Below are positions 1-6,129 of a stretch of 7,054 nt of DNA, piece after piece. How positions within the stretch are numbered: position 1 is the stretch's first letter; every line of letters begins with the position of its first letter. Origin of the DNA: Clostridia bacterium. GTDB taxonomy: Bacteria > Bacillota > Clostridia > Oscillospirales > CAG-272. A program made the translations under genes and the position numbers. The notes under the pieces are model-generated. The model did not search any database. It worked only from the letters and a program-made list of their open reading frames with translations, and was not told the origin of the DNA. Where the stretch lies: assembly GCA_900770145.1 (NCBI GenBank), contig CAAGJL010000319.1, positions 1 through 7,054 on the forward strand. Direction: 5' to 3'.

Positions 1-837
1 CGGGCGGCTCCCGCCGCGATGTCCGAATTTGAGCTTATAGGTTTTCGCCCCGTACGCAAGCGCGATCATCTGATGTCCGAGGCAGATGCCGAAAATCGGG
101 AGTTTTCCGCGCATCCGGCGCACCAGATCAATAACGGGGACAACATCCTCCGGATCCCCCGGTCCGTTGGAAAGGAACAGCCCGTCCGGGTTCATGCGCT
201 CGATTTCCGCCGCCGGCGTATCATACGGAAACACGGTCACGTCGCATCCGCATCGGTTGAGGGAGCGGACAATGTTCCGCTTCATGCCGCAGTCAATGGC
301 GGCAACGCGGCAGACCGTTTTCTCTGCCGGAAAGAACCGGATCTTTTTGGTGGACACCCGCGCGACGGCGTCGTGAGGGACCGCATACGCCGCAAGCTTT
401 TTCCGGGCCTCCTCTGCGTCGCTTGCGGCATCCGTCAGAATACCGAGCCGGCTTCCCTTCTCCCGGATACTTCGCGCCAGCCGCCGGGTATCCACGCCCT
501 CCAATCCCGCAATTCCGAACCGGGTCAGATAGTCCGACAGCGTTTCCTCGCTCCGGAAATTGGAAGGGAGCGGATTATATTCCCCCACAATCAGAGCGCC
601 CGCCGTCGGGCAAAGGGACTCGGCATCCTCCCGATTGACCCCGTAATTTCCGATGAGCGGATAGGTCATGACAATTGCCTGATCCGTATAGGACGGATCC
701 GATACGATCTCTTCGTATCCTACCATGGAAGTGTTGAATACCACCTCGCAGATTTTCTCGCTTCGCGCCCCGAAGCGATATCCGCAGAACTCGCTCCCGT
801 CCTCCAGAATCAGTTTTCCGTCGTATGCTCTTGCCAT
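1..837 (-). CDS. carA: Carbamoyl-phosphate synthase small (glutaminase) subunit, 3' end missing
   Basis: The small subunit hydrolyses glutamine and passes ammonia to CarB to make carbamoyl phosphate for pyrimidines and arginine in the cytosol. Translating the minus strand from 837 gives 279 residues with no stop before the window edge; the family is about 355-380 long, so the last quarter is missing. The N-terminal domain shows FNTSMVGYEEIVSDPSY (34-50), YPLIGNYGVN (59-68) and GLEGVDTRRLARSIREKG (112-129). The class I glutamine amidotransferase domain shows LSNGPGDP (222-229) and GICLGHQ (250-256), with C252 as nucleophile. The catalytic His and Glu lie beyond the edge. The start is supported by GGGAGG nine bases upstream. 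That site and the start codon lie inside the end of pyrC (28 bp overlap), so the two genes are probably co-transcribed and translationally coupled. The last visible residues read HRGGSRP, where the family more often has HRGGNHP. Confidence 0.96.
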   Translation of the reverse strand, partial: MARAYDGKLILEDGSEFCGYRFGARSEKICEVVFNTSMVGYEEIVSDPSYTDQAIVMTYPLIGNYGVNREDAESLCPTAGALIVGEYNPLPSNFRSEETLSDYLTRFGIAGLEGVDTRRLARSIREKGSRLGILTDAASDAEEARKKLAAYAVPHDAVARVSTKKIRFFPAEKTVCRVAAIDCGMKRNIVRSLNRCGCDVTVFPYDTPAAEIERMNPDGLFLSNGPGDPEDVVPVIDLVRRMRGKLPIFGICLGHQMIALAYGAKTYKLKFGHRGGSRP

Positions 838-2024
838 ACCGTTCTTCCTCCCGTTACCGTTTTGATGCATCTTCCGAACACCCACCTTCCCGCGAAGGGA
901 GTGCTCTTCCCTTTTGAAATGAAATCCGAAGGGTCTATCACATACGGCGTTCCGATTTCAAACACCGTGTAGTCCTCTCCGTCCGTCGGAATCCCGAAGC
1001 GTTTCCGGGGGCGGACGCACATCCGGTCAATCAGCTCCCGTGCGCTCAGAAAACCCGTGCGGACAAGCTCTGTATACAGGACCGGAAACGCGGTTTCCAA
1101 TCCCGTGATTCCGAAAAGGCTTCCGGAAAGCCCCCGGCTCTTCTCCTCCTCGCTGTGCGGTGCATGGTCGGTGGCAATCATGTCGATCGTTCCGTCTGCA
1201 AGCCCCTCCAGCAGTGCCTCCCGGTCGCTCCGCGTCCGGAGCGGCGGATTCATCCGGAACCGCCCGTCCTCCTGCAAATCCTCTTCCGAGAGCACCAGGT
1301 AATGCGGTGCGGTCTCGGCGCTTACGTCCACGCCGCTTCGTTTTGCTTCGCGGATCAGTTCGACCCCTTCCTTGGTGGAAACATGGCAGATATGATAGGA
1401 AACTCCCGTTTCCGCCGCCAGCCCCAGATCTCTCTCGATCTGGCGGTATTCGCTCTCGGAGGAAATGCCGCGATGCCCGTGCGCCTTTGCGTAGGCACCG
1501 TCGTGAATATAGCCGCCGTGAAGCAGCGTGTTATCCTCGCAGTGTGCCGCAATGATCTTGCCGAGCGCTTTTGCTCTCTGCATTGCCTCGCGCATCAGCC
1601 CCGCGTCCTGAACGCCCCGCCCGTCGTCGGAAAAAGCGCAGATATCCGGCGCCATTCCTTCCATATCCGACAGTGCCTTTCCCTCTTCTCCTATCGTGAT
1701 TGCTCCGTAAGGAAGCACCCTGACAACCGCGTCGCGGGAGATGATCTCCGTCTCCTGCCGCAAATGCTCCCGGCTGTCCGGTACCGGAGAAAGGTTCGGC
1801 ATGGCGCACAGTGCCGTAAATCCGCCGCGGGCACCGGCGGCAGTCCCCGTTGCAATCGTTTCTTTATACAAAAATCCCGGCTCTCTTAAGTGAACGTGTA
1901 CGTCACAGAGACCGGGAAAAATCATATATGAATCTGAAAAAACAGGAAACCTTCCTTTGCTTTGAAAAAACGCCTCCAAAAGAAAACGGATTTCGGAATG
2001 ACTGCATCTGTTCTGATTCGGCAT
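810..2024 (-). CDS. pyrC: Dihydroorotase, first gene of the pyrimidine operon
   Basis: This zinc amidohydrolase cyclises N-carbamoyl-aspartate to dihydroorotate, the third pyrimidine step. From the 2024 start it is 404 residues. Visible family motifs are DVHVHLREPG (41-50, metal ligands H43 and H45), FSDDGRG (131-137, candidate metal Asp), AHCEDNTLLHGG (160-171, H161), YHICHVSTKEG (210-220, H214), FRMNPPLR (256-263) and ATDHAPHSEEEKSRG (284-298, D286 expected catalytic base). The C-terminus keeps STPFAGRWVFGR (374-385). Start choice: 2024 has AAGGAGG six bases upstream. An in-frame ATG at 2084 would lie inside the promoter and has no such site. The N-terminus is odd: the HxH motif comes about 15 residues earlier than in typical type III enzymes, and the usual opening strand (ILIKNGRV-like) is not recognisable. 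The metal-binding core looks intact, so activity is expected. Co-transcribed with carA. Confidence 0.95.
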   Translation of the reverse strand: MPNQNRCSHSEIRFLLEAFFQSKGRFPVFSDSYMIFPGLCDVHVHLREPGFLYKETIATGTAAGARGGFTALCAMPNLSPVPDSREHLRQETEIISRDAVVRVLPYGAITIGEEGKALSDMEGMAPDICAFSDDGRGVQDAGLMREAMQRAKALGKIIAAHCEDNTLLHGGYIHDGAYAKAHGHRGISSESEYRQIERDLGLAAETGVSYHICHVSTKEGVELIREAKRSGVDVSAETAPHYLVLSEEDLQEDGRFRMNPPLRTRSDREALLEGLADGTIDMIATDHAPHSEEEKSRGLSGSLFGITGLETAFPVLYTELVRTGFLSARELIDRMCVRPRKRFGIPTDGEDYTVFEIGTPYVIDPSDFISKGKSTPFAGRWVFGRCIKTVTGGRTVWQEHTTEN

Positions 2025-2030
2025 TCTGCT

Positions 2031-2037
2031 CCTCCTT
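2031..2037 (-). promoter_or_regulatory. Ribosome binding site deciding the pyrC start
   Basis: The minus strand reads AAGGAGG, then six bases (AGCAGA), then ATG at 2024. This near-perfect Shine-Dalgarno sequence selects 2024 over the in-frame ATG at 2084. Confidence 0.85.
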
Positions 2038-2056
2038 CTGCGCCCCGCATCTGCCG

Positions 2057-2066
2057 GAAGCGCTTC
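2057..2066. repeat. 10-bp perfect palindrome at the 5' end of the pyrC leader
   Basis: GAAGCGCTTC is its own reverse complement and lies just downstream of the predicted pyrC transcription start (about 2068). It could be a small operator or a chance palindrome. No regulator is known to me for it, and without a spacer it would fold poorly as an RNA hairpin. Confidence 0.3.
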
Positions 2067-2074
2067 TTCTTTAC

Positions 2075-2103
2075 ATTTTACCATACTTATTTCTCCGTGT
2101 CAA
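2075..2103 (-). promoter_or_regulatory. Sigma-A type promoter of the pyrC-carA operon
   Basis: On the minus strand, TTGACA (2103-2098) is followed by 17 bases and TAAAAT (2080-2075), with an extended -10 TG one base before the hexamer. The -35 is a perfect consensus and the -10 differs at one position. Predicted start of transcription is near 2068, giving a leader of about 44 nt. That is too short for a PyrR-type attenuator, and no terminator is visible in it. Confidence 0.85.
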
Positions 2104-2125
2104 GCGCAAAAACGGGATTTTTTTT

Positions 2126-2139
2126 GAAATACGAATTTC
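2126..2139. repeat. Inverted repeat between the two divergent promoters
   Basis: GAAAT-ACGA-ATTTC is a perfect 5+5 bp inverted repeat with a 4-bp spacer, about 23 bp upstream of the pyrC -35 box. Its position would suit a regulator of either operon. A second short repeat, GGCG-A6-CGCC, lies at 2162-2175. Both are small enough to be chance in an AT-rich spacer. Confidence 0.3.
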
Positions 2140-2198
2140 TATGCAAAGCCCACAAAATCCGGGCGAAAAAACGCCGATGATTTTCTGACGATGCACAC

Positions 2199-2227
2199 TT
2201 GATTTTTTGCGGCGATTGTGTTACACT
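2199..2227 (+). promoter_or_regulatory. Sigma-A type promoter of the purine operon
   Basis: TTGATT (2199-2204) is followed by 17 bases and TACACT (2222-2227). The sequence before the -10 reads TGT, an extended -10. Predicted transcription start is near 2234, just before the riboswitch aptamer, so the leader is about 168 nt. No paired CGAAC-type PurR boxes were found around it. Confidence 0.75.
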
Positions 2228-2240
2228 AATCATGAAAGAG

Positions 2241-2331
2241 GTTCTTTGTGACTGACGGATCTGCAGAGAATACTGCGCGGGAGCAAAGAATAATATAGGG
2301 AGAGGTTGTTTCTCCGCCGACCGTCTGGGCA
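2241..2331 (+). promoter_or_regulatory. ZTP (pfl) riboswitch aptamer in the purE leader
   Basis: This RNA binds ZTP/ZMP, the alarmone of 10-formyl-THF shortage. Conserved family blocks are visible: GTGACTGACGG (2248-2258), CGGGAGCAAAG (2278-2288) and CCGTCTGGGCA (2321-2331). P1 pairs TTCTTTG (2242-2248) with CAAAGAA (2284-2290). P2 pairs 2262-2266 with 2273-2277 around a 6-nt loop. A linker hairpin pairs GGAGA (2299-2303) with TCTCC (2311-2315). P3 pairs GCC (2316-2318) with GGC (2328-2330). The pseudoknot pairs GACGG (2254-2258) with CCGTC (2321-2325). The family usually has GGCG and CGCC-type strands here, so the A-U pair is a compensatory change. Position directly after the promoter and before purE fits the family's known gene set. 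The fold was drawn by hand. Confidence 0.93.
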
Positions 2332-2376
2332 CAGTTAAGTTACTATCAAGCCTTAACTGCGCTCTTTTTGTTTTTT
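2327..2376 (+). terminator. Intrinsic terminator: expression platform of the ZTP riboswitch
   Basis: The 5' arm 2327-2339 pairs with 2352-2364: an 8-bp perfect upper stem (CAGTTAAG with CTTAACTG), one A.C mismatch, then 4 pairs including a G.U. The loop is 12 nt and a T tract (T5, G, T6) follows at 2365-2376. The bottom of the 5' arm (GGGC, 2327-2330) contains the P3 strand of the aptamer, so ligand-stabilised P3 and the full terminator cannot coexist. This predicts read-through when ZTP/ZMP is bound. Confidence 0.9.
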
Positions 2377-2401
2377 CATTTTCCGACAGGAGGTATATCC
2401 G

Positions 2402-2896
2402 ATGAAAAAAGTTGCCGTAATCATGGGAAGCGACAGCGATCTGCCCGTTGCAAGAAAAGCTGCCGAAACGCTCTCATCGCTCGGAATTCCCTTTGAGGTA
2501 CACGTGTATTCCGCGCACCGCACGCCCGAAGAAGCAAAAGCCTTTGCCGCGGGAGCAAGGCAAAACGGGTTTGGTTCCGTTATTGCCATTGCCGGAATGG
2601 CTGCGCACCTTGCAGGCGCCATTGCGGCGTCCACCACGCTTCCCGTCATCGGTGTTCCTGTCAAATCAGGTTCTCTCGGCGGCATTGACGCTCTGCTATC
2701 CACCGTACAGATGCCATCCGGTATCCCGGTTGCCACGGTTGCGATAGACGGGGCGGTCAATGCCGCTTTGCTATGTGCGGAAATTTTCGCCGTCGGCGAT
2801 GACGCACTCGCCGCCGCGCTTGCGGAAAAGCGCCGGGCGGACGCAGAAAAGGTTCTTTGCAAAGATACCGCAGTCTTGGCGGAATTTCAATATTAA
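2402..2896 (+). CDS. purE: N5-carboxyaminoimidazole ribonucleotide mutase, class I PurE
   Basis: PurE moves the carboxyl group of N5-CAIR to make CAIR (4-carboxy-AIR), the substrate of PurC. The 164 residues match the usual length of about 160-170. Motifs in order: MGSDSDLP (8-15), SAHRTPE (37-43, with H39 as the expected catalytic histidine), AGMAAHLAG (64-72), PVIGVPVKSG (81-90), GGIDALLSTVQMPSGIPVAT (93-112) and GAVNAALL (117-124). SAHRTP and the AAHL segment mark the bacterial class I enzyme rather than the class II AIR carboxylase. Class I normally works with PurK, which is not among the genes visible here. The start has AGGAGGT (2388-2394) seven bases upstream. It is the first gene after the ZTP riboswitch terminator, so its expression and that of the genes behind it should depend on read-through. 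Confidence 0.97.
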   Translation: MKKVAVIMGSDSDLPVARKAAETLSSLGIPFEVHVYSAHRTPEEAKAFAAGARQNGFGSVIAIAGMAAHLAGAIAASTTLPVIGVPVKSGSLGGIDALLSTVQMPSGIPVATVAIDGAVNAALLCAEIFAVGDDALAAALAEKRRADAEKVLCKDTAVLAEFQY

Positions 2897-2911
2897 CCGG
2901 AGGGTTCATCA

Positions 2912-3619
2912 ATGAAAAAGGCAGAACAGCTGTACGAAGGAAAAGCAAAAAAGGTTTTTGCAACGGAAGATCCCGCACTGGTCATTGTCTCCTATAAGGA
3001 TGACGCCACGGCGTTGGACGGTCTGAAAAAGGGTACCATTTCGGGAAAAGGCACGGTCAACAACCGGATGTCGGATTTTCTCTTCTCTCTTCTTGAAAAA
3101 GAAGGCGTTCCGACGCATTTTGTGAAAGAGCTGAACGATCGGGAGGCGCTGGTCAAAAAGGTTTCCATCGTTCCTCTGGAGGTCATCATCCGGAACATTT
3201 CCGCCGGTTCGTTTGCCCGGCGCTACGGCGTGGAGGAAGGAATTGTTTTTGCAGAGCCGACGATCGAATTTTCCTACAAAAACGATGCGCTGCACGATCC
3301 GCTTCTCAATTCCTATCATGCGCTGGCACTGGGACTTGCAACCAAGGAAGAAATCGAAACCATCAAATCCATGGCGTTTCGGGTCAACGAGGTACTGAAA
3401 GCGTATTTTCTGAAGCTGAACGTCCGGCTGGTGGACTTCAAGCTGGAGTTCGGCAGACTGCCGGACGGAAAAATCGTTCTGGCGGACGAAATTTCCCCCG
3501 ACACCTGCCGCTTCTGGGACGCGACCACCGGGGAAAAGCTTGACAAGGATCGTTTCCGCCGCGACATGGGCGGCGTAGAGGATGCCTACCGGGAAATGAT
3601 GAAACGCGTGTTCGGTTGA
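2912..3619 (+). CDS. purC: SAICAR synthetase (phosphoribosylaminoimidazole-succinocarboxamide synthase)
   Basis: PurC uses ATP to join CAIR with aspartate, giving SAICAR. Its 235 residues are typical of the single-domain bacterial enzyme. Visible motifs: YEGKAKKVF (8-16, nucleotide-binding N-terminus), YKDDATALDG (28-37), KGTVNNRMS (46-54), VPLEVIIRNISAGSF (87-101, family signature 1), LHDPLLNSYH (127-136), LVDFKLEFG (173-181, family signature 2) and DEISPDTCRFWD (192-203). The start has GGAGGG (2899-2904) seven bases upstream. It follows purE by 15 bp, so its product is made from the immediate product of the gene before it. No truncation or missing motif was seen. Confidence 0.98.
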   Translation: MKKAEQLYEGKAKKVFATEDPALVIVSYKDDATALDGLKKGTISGKGTVNNRMSDFLFSLLEKEGVPTHFVKELNDREALVKKVSIVPLEVIIRNISAGSFARRYGVEEGIVFAEPTIEFSYKNDALHDPLLNSYHALALGLATKEEIETIKSMAFRVNEVLKAYFLKLNVRLVDFKLEFGRLPDGKIVLADEISPDTCRFWDATTGEKLDKDRFRRDMGGVEDAYREMMKRVFG

Positions 3620-3649
3620 TGCGTCCCGTTTTCTCACTGCGGAGGAATT

Positions 3650-5080
3650 ATGAGTAATCTGAGAGAAGAGTGCGGCGTTTTCGGCATCTTTTCGCCGGAG
3701 GCGACCGAGGTTGCACACACCACCTATTACGGGCTTTTTGCGCTCCAGCATCGGGGGCAGGAGTCCTGCGGAATCGTCGTCAATCGGAACGGCGTTTTTA
3801 CCGGGTACAAGGACACCGGCTTGGTCAACGATGTTTTTACCCCTGCGGTCATGAACCGTCTCGGCAAAGGAAAAATCGCCGTCGGTCATGTCCGGTACGG
3901 CACCACGGGCTCCAACGACCGCAATAATGCACAGCCGATCGTCGTCAATCATATCAAAGGAAGAATTGCGCTGGCACACAACGGGAATCTGGTCAATTCC
4001 GGCGAGCTTCGCCATGAGTTGGAGCTGAACGGCTCTATTTTTCATACCACAAGCGATACGGAGGTCATTTCCTACATCATCACCAAGGAATGGCTGAGCG
4101 CCGATACGCCGGAGGAAGCGGTGGAACGCGCCATGCGCCGGTTACGGGGGGCTTATTCGCTTGTCATTATGTCAGACGCCAAGCTGATTGCCGTGCGGGA
4201 TGAGAACGGGTTCCGCCCGCTGTGTTACGGGAAAACGCCGGACGAAAGGTATGTGGTTGCCTCGGAAAGCTGCGCGCTGGATTCCGTCGGCGCGGAATTC
4301 ATCCGCGACATTCAGCCGGGCGAGATTGTGATTTTTGAGGACGGTGGGGTCCGCAGCATCAAAACGCATTGCAACCGCGTTCCGTGCTCCATGTGCGTGT
4401 TTGAATACATCTATTTCGCCCGTCCCGATTCCGTGATGGACGGTTGCAGCGTTCATGCGGCGCGGATGCGCGCGGGGGCTTTCCTTGCGTTGGAGCATCC
4501 GGTGCAGGCGGATGTTGTCATCGGGGTCCCCGACAGCGGGATTGACGCGGCAATCGGGTATTCCAAGCAGTCCGGAATCCCGTATGAGCTCGGATTTATC
4601 AAAAACAAGTACATCGGGCGCACCTTTATTTCCCCCGGTCAGGAAAGCCGGGAGGATCGGGTCCGCATCAAGCTCAATCCGATTACAGAGGTCGTCCGCG
4701 GGAAGCGCGTCGTCATGATCGACGACTCCATCGTGCGCGGCACCACCAGCGCGCGGATCGTACGCCTTTTGCGGGATGCCGGCGCGAAAGAAATCCATAT
4801 GCGCGTTTCCGCACCGCCGTTTCTGAACCCGTGCTATTACGGTACGGACATCGATTCCCGCGAAAACCTGATTGCCTGCAAATATTCTCCGGACGAAATT
4901 GCGGATCGGATCGGCGTGGACTCCCTCGGATATCTCAGCGTGGAAAACGTGAAGCAGATTGCGAAGGGGGTACACGGCTCCGGATACTGCACCGCCTGCT
5001 TTGACGGCAGGTATCCGACCGAAATCCCCGCCGCACCGGGGAAAACCCGTTTTGAATCCCAAACCGAAAACAAGGAGTAA
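3650..5080 (+). CDS. purF: Amidophosphoribosyltransferase (glutamine PRPP amidotransferase)
   Basis: PurF catalyses the committed purine step, using glutamine and PRPP to make phosphoribosylamine. Its 476 residues fit the Bacillus-type enzyme. A short propeptide (MSNLREE) precedes CGVFGIF; C8 would become the N-terminal nucleophile after cleavage. The Ntn amidotransferase domain shows LQHRGQES (32-39), VGHVRYGTTG (78-87) and AHNGNLVN (109-116). The phosphoribosyltransferase domain shows VPDSG (293-297), FIKNKYIGRTFI (316-327) and the PRPP loop VVMIDDSIVRGTTS (354-367). Cysteines placed like the [4Fe-4S] ligands of the B. subtilis enzyme are C249 (before FEYIYFARPDS), C395 (NPCYYGTD), C447 and C450 (YCTACF), so an oxygen-sensitive cluster is likely. 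Feedback inhibition by AMP/GMP is known for the family. GGAGG (3641-3645) lies only four bases before the ATG, closer than for its neighbours. Confidence 0.97.
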   Translation: MSNLREECGVFGIFSPEATEVAHTTYYGLFALQHRGQESCGIVVNRNGVFTGYKDTGLVNDVFTPAVMNRLGKGKIAVGHVRYGTTGSNDRNNAQPIVVNHIKGRIALAHNGNLVNSGELRHELELNGSIFHTTSDTEVISYIITKEWLSADTPEEAVERAMRRLRGAYSLVIMSDAKLIAVRDENGFRPLCYGKTPDERYVVASESCALDSVGAEFIRDIQPGEIVIFEDGGVRSIKTHCNRVPCSMCVFEYIYFARPDSVMDGCSVHAARMRAGAFLALEHPVQADVVIGVPDSGIDAAIGYSKQSGIPYELGFIKNKYIGRTFISPGQESREDRVRIKLNPITEVVRGKRVVMIDDSIVRGTTSARIVRLLRDAGAKEIHMRVSAPPFLNPCYYGTDIDSRENLIACKYSPDEIADRIGVDSLGYLSVENVKQIAKGVHGSGYCTACFDGRYPTEIPAAPGKTRFESQTENKE

Positions 5081-5085
5081 AAGCA

Positions 5086-6129
5086 ATGGAAAATTCAAAA
5101 TCGGAAGCATACGCAAAAGCCGGCGTGGATATTACTGCCGGATACCGTGCGGTGGAGCTGATGAAGCAGCACATTGCGCGCACGGAAACCGACGGCGTTC
5201 TGTCCGGGATCGGCGGATTCGGCGGATTGTTTGAGCCGAAGTTCGGCGGTATGTCACAGCCGGTTCTTGTCAGCGGAACGGACGGCGTCGGCACCAAACT
5301 GAAACTTGCCTTTCTTCTTGACCGGCACGACACGGTCGGAATCGACTGCGTTGCCATGTGCGCCAATGACATCATCTGCTGCGGAGCCCGCCCGCTGTTC
5401 TTTCTGGACTACATCGCCTGCGGAAAAAACATTCCGGAACGGATTGCCGACATTGTGAAGGGAGTCTGCGACGGATGTGTGCAGGCGGGCGCCGCTCTCA
5501 TCGGCGGGGAAACCGCCGAAATGCCCGGCTTCTATCCGGAGGACGAATACGATCTCGCCGGATTTTGCGTCGGTATGGTAGACAAGAGCAGGATCATCGA
5601 CAACCGGAAAATGTGCGCGGGAGACATCGTGATCGCCCTTCCCTCCTCCGGCCCCCATTCCAACGGTTACTCCCTGATCCGCAAGGTCTTTGACGCAGAA
5701 AACCGGGATCTGTCGGTTTCCGTCCCGGAGCTCGGAGGGGCGTCGCTTGGCGAAGCTCTTCTCACGCCGACCAAAATTTATGTAAAGCCGGTGCTGGAAT
5801 TGCTGGAAAAGGTTTCCGTCCGCGGCATCTCCCACATCACCGGCGGCGGTTTTTACGAAAACATTCCCCGCAGCGTTCCGGGGGGGCTTTGTGCCGTCAT
5901 CGACCGGAGCGCCGTCCGGGTGCTTCCCGTTTTTGATCTGATTGCAAAGGAAGGAAAAATCAGCGAGCGGGATATGTTCAACACCTTTAACATGGGAGTC
6001 GGCATGAGCCTTGTGGTGCCCGGGGAAGAAGCCGACGCGGCGCTTTCGATCCTGCGTTCCGCAGGAGAGGACGCTTACATCATCGGGAAAATCGAAAAAA
6101 GCGAAAGCGAAAGGATCCGGATATGCTGA
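5086..6129 (+). CDS. purM: AIR synthetase (phosphoribosylformylglycinamidine cyclo-ligase)
   Basis: PurM closes the imidazole ring of FGAM (formylglycinamidine ribonucleotide) with ATP, giving AIR. Its 347 residues match the family length. Motifs in order: YAKAGVDI (9-16), GGFGGLFE (43-50), SGTDGVGTKLKLA (63-75, ATP-binding glycine loop), MCANDIICCGA (91-101), FFLDYIACGK (105-114), GGETAEMPGFY (140-150), LPSSGPHSNGYSLIR (185-199), LTPTKIYVKP (226-235), HITGGGFYENIPR (250-262) and FNTFNMGVGM (298-307). Its ribosome binding site AAGGAG (5072-5077) lies inside the end of purF, eight bases before the ATG, and the gap to purF is 5 bp. The stop codon overlaps the start of the next gene (ATGCTGA, 7-bp overlap), indicating translational coupling to the transporter. 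Confidence 0.98.
   Translation: MENSKSEAYAKAGVDITAGYRAVELMKQHIARTETDGVLSGIGGFGGLFEPKFGGMSQPVLVSGTDGVGTKLKLAFLLDRHDTVGIDCVAMCANDIICCGARPLFFLDYIACGKNIPERIADIVKGVCDGCVQAGAALIGGETAEMPGFYPEDEYDLAGFCVGMVDKSRIIDNRKMCAGDIVIALPSSGPHSNGYSLIRKVFDAENRDLSVSVPELGGASLGEALLTPTKIYVKPVLELLEKVSVRGISHITGGGFYENIPRSVPGGLCAVIDRSAVRVLPVFDLIAKEGKISERDMFNTFNMGVGMSLVVPGEEADAALSILRSAGEDAYIIGKIEKSESERIRIC

Noticed and set aside
19..972. Plus-strand 317-residue open frame
   Set aside because: It is antisense to carA and the end of pyrC, with no recognisable domain; carA is unmistakable on the other strand.
1155..1889. Plus-strand 244-residue open frame
   Set aside because: It is antisense to pyrC, rich in Arg/Cys/Pro as expected for a shadow frame, with no family motif.
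2025..2084. In-frame ATG at 2084 giving a 424-residue PyrC with 20 extra N-terminal residues
   Set aside because: It lies between the -35 and -10 boxes of the pyrC promoter, upstream of the predicted transcript start, and lacks a ribosome binding site. ATG 2024 has AAGGAGG at ideal spacing.
2100..2235. PurR (PurBox) operator pair
   Set aside because: No convincing pair of CGAA-centred inverted sites was found around the purine promoter.
2241..2376. Guanine/adenine (xpt-pbuX type) purine riboswitch
   Set aside because: The three-way junction with two kissing loops and its conserved junction bases is absent; the conserved blocks fit the ZTP motif instead.
2909..4045. Minus-strand 378-residue open frame
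   Set aside because: It runs antisense across purC and the start of purF, crossing their gene boundary; the plus-strand genes have clear family motifs and ribosome binding sites.
4172..5116. Minus-strand 314-residue open frame
   Set aside because: Antisense shadow of purF with no motif or credible ribosome binding site.
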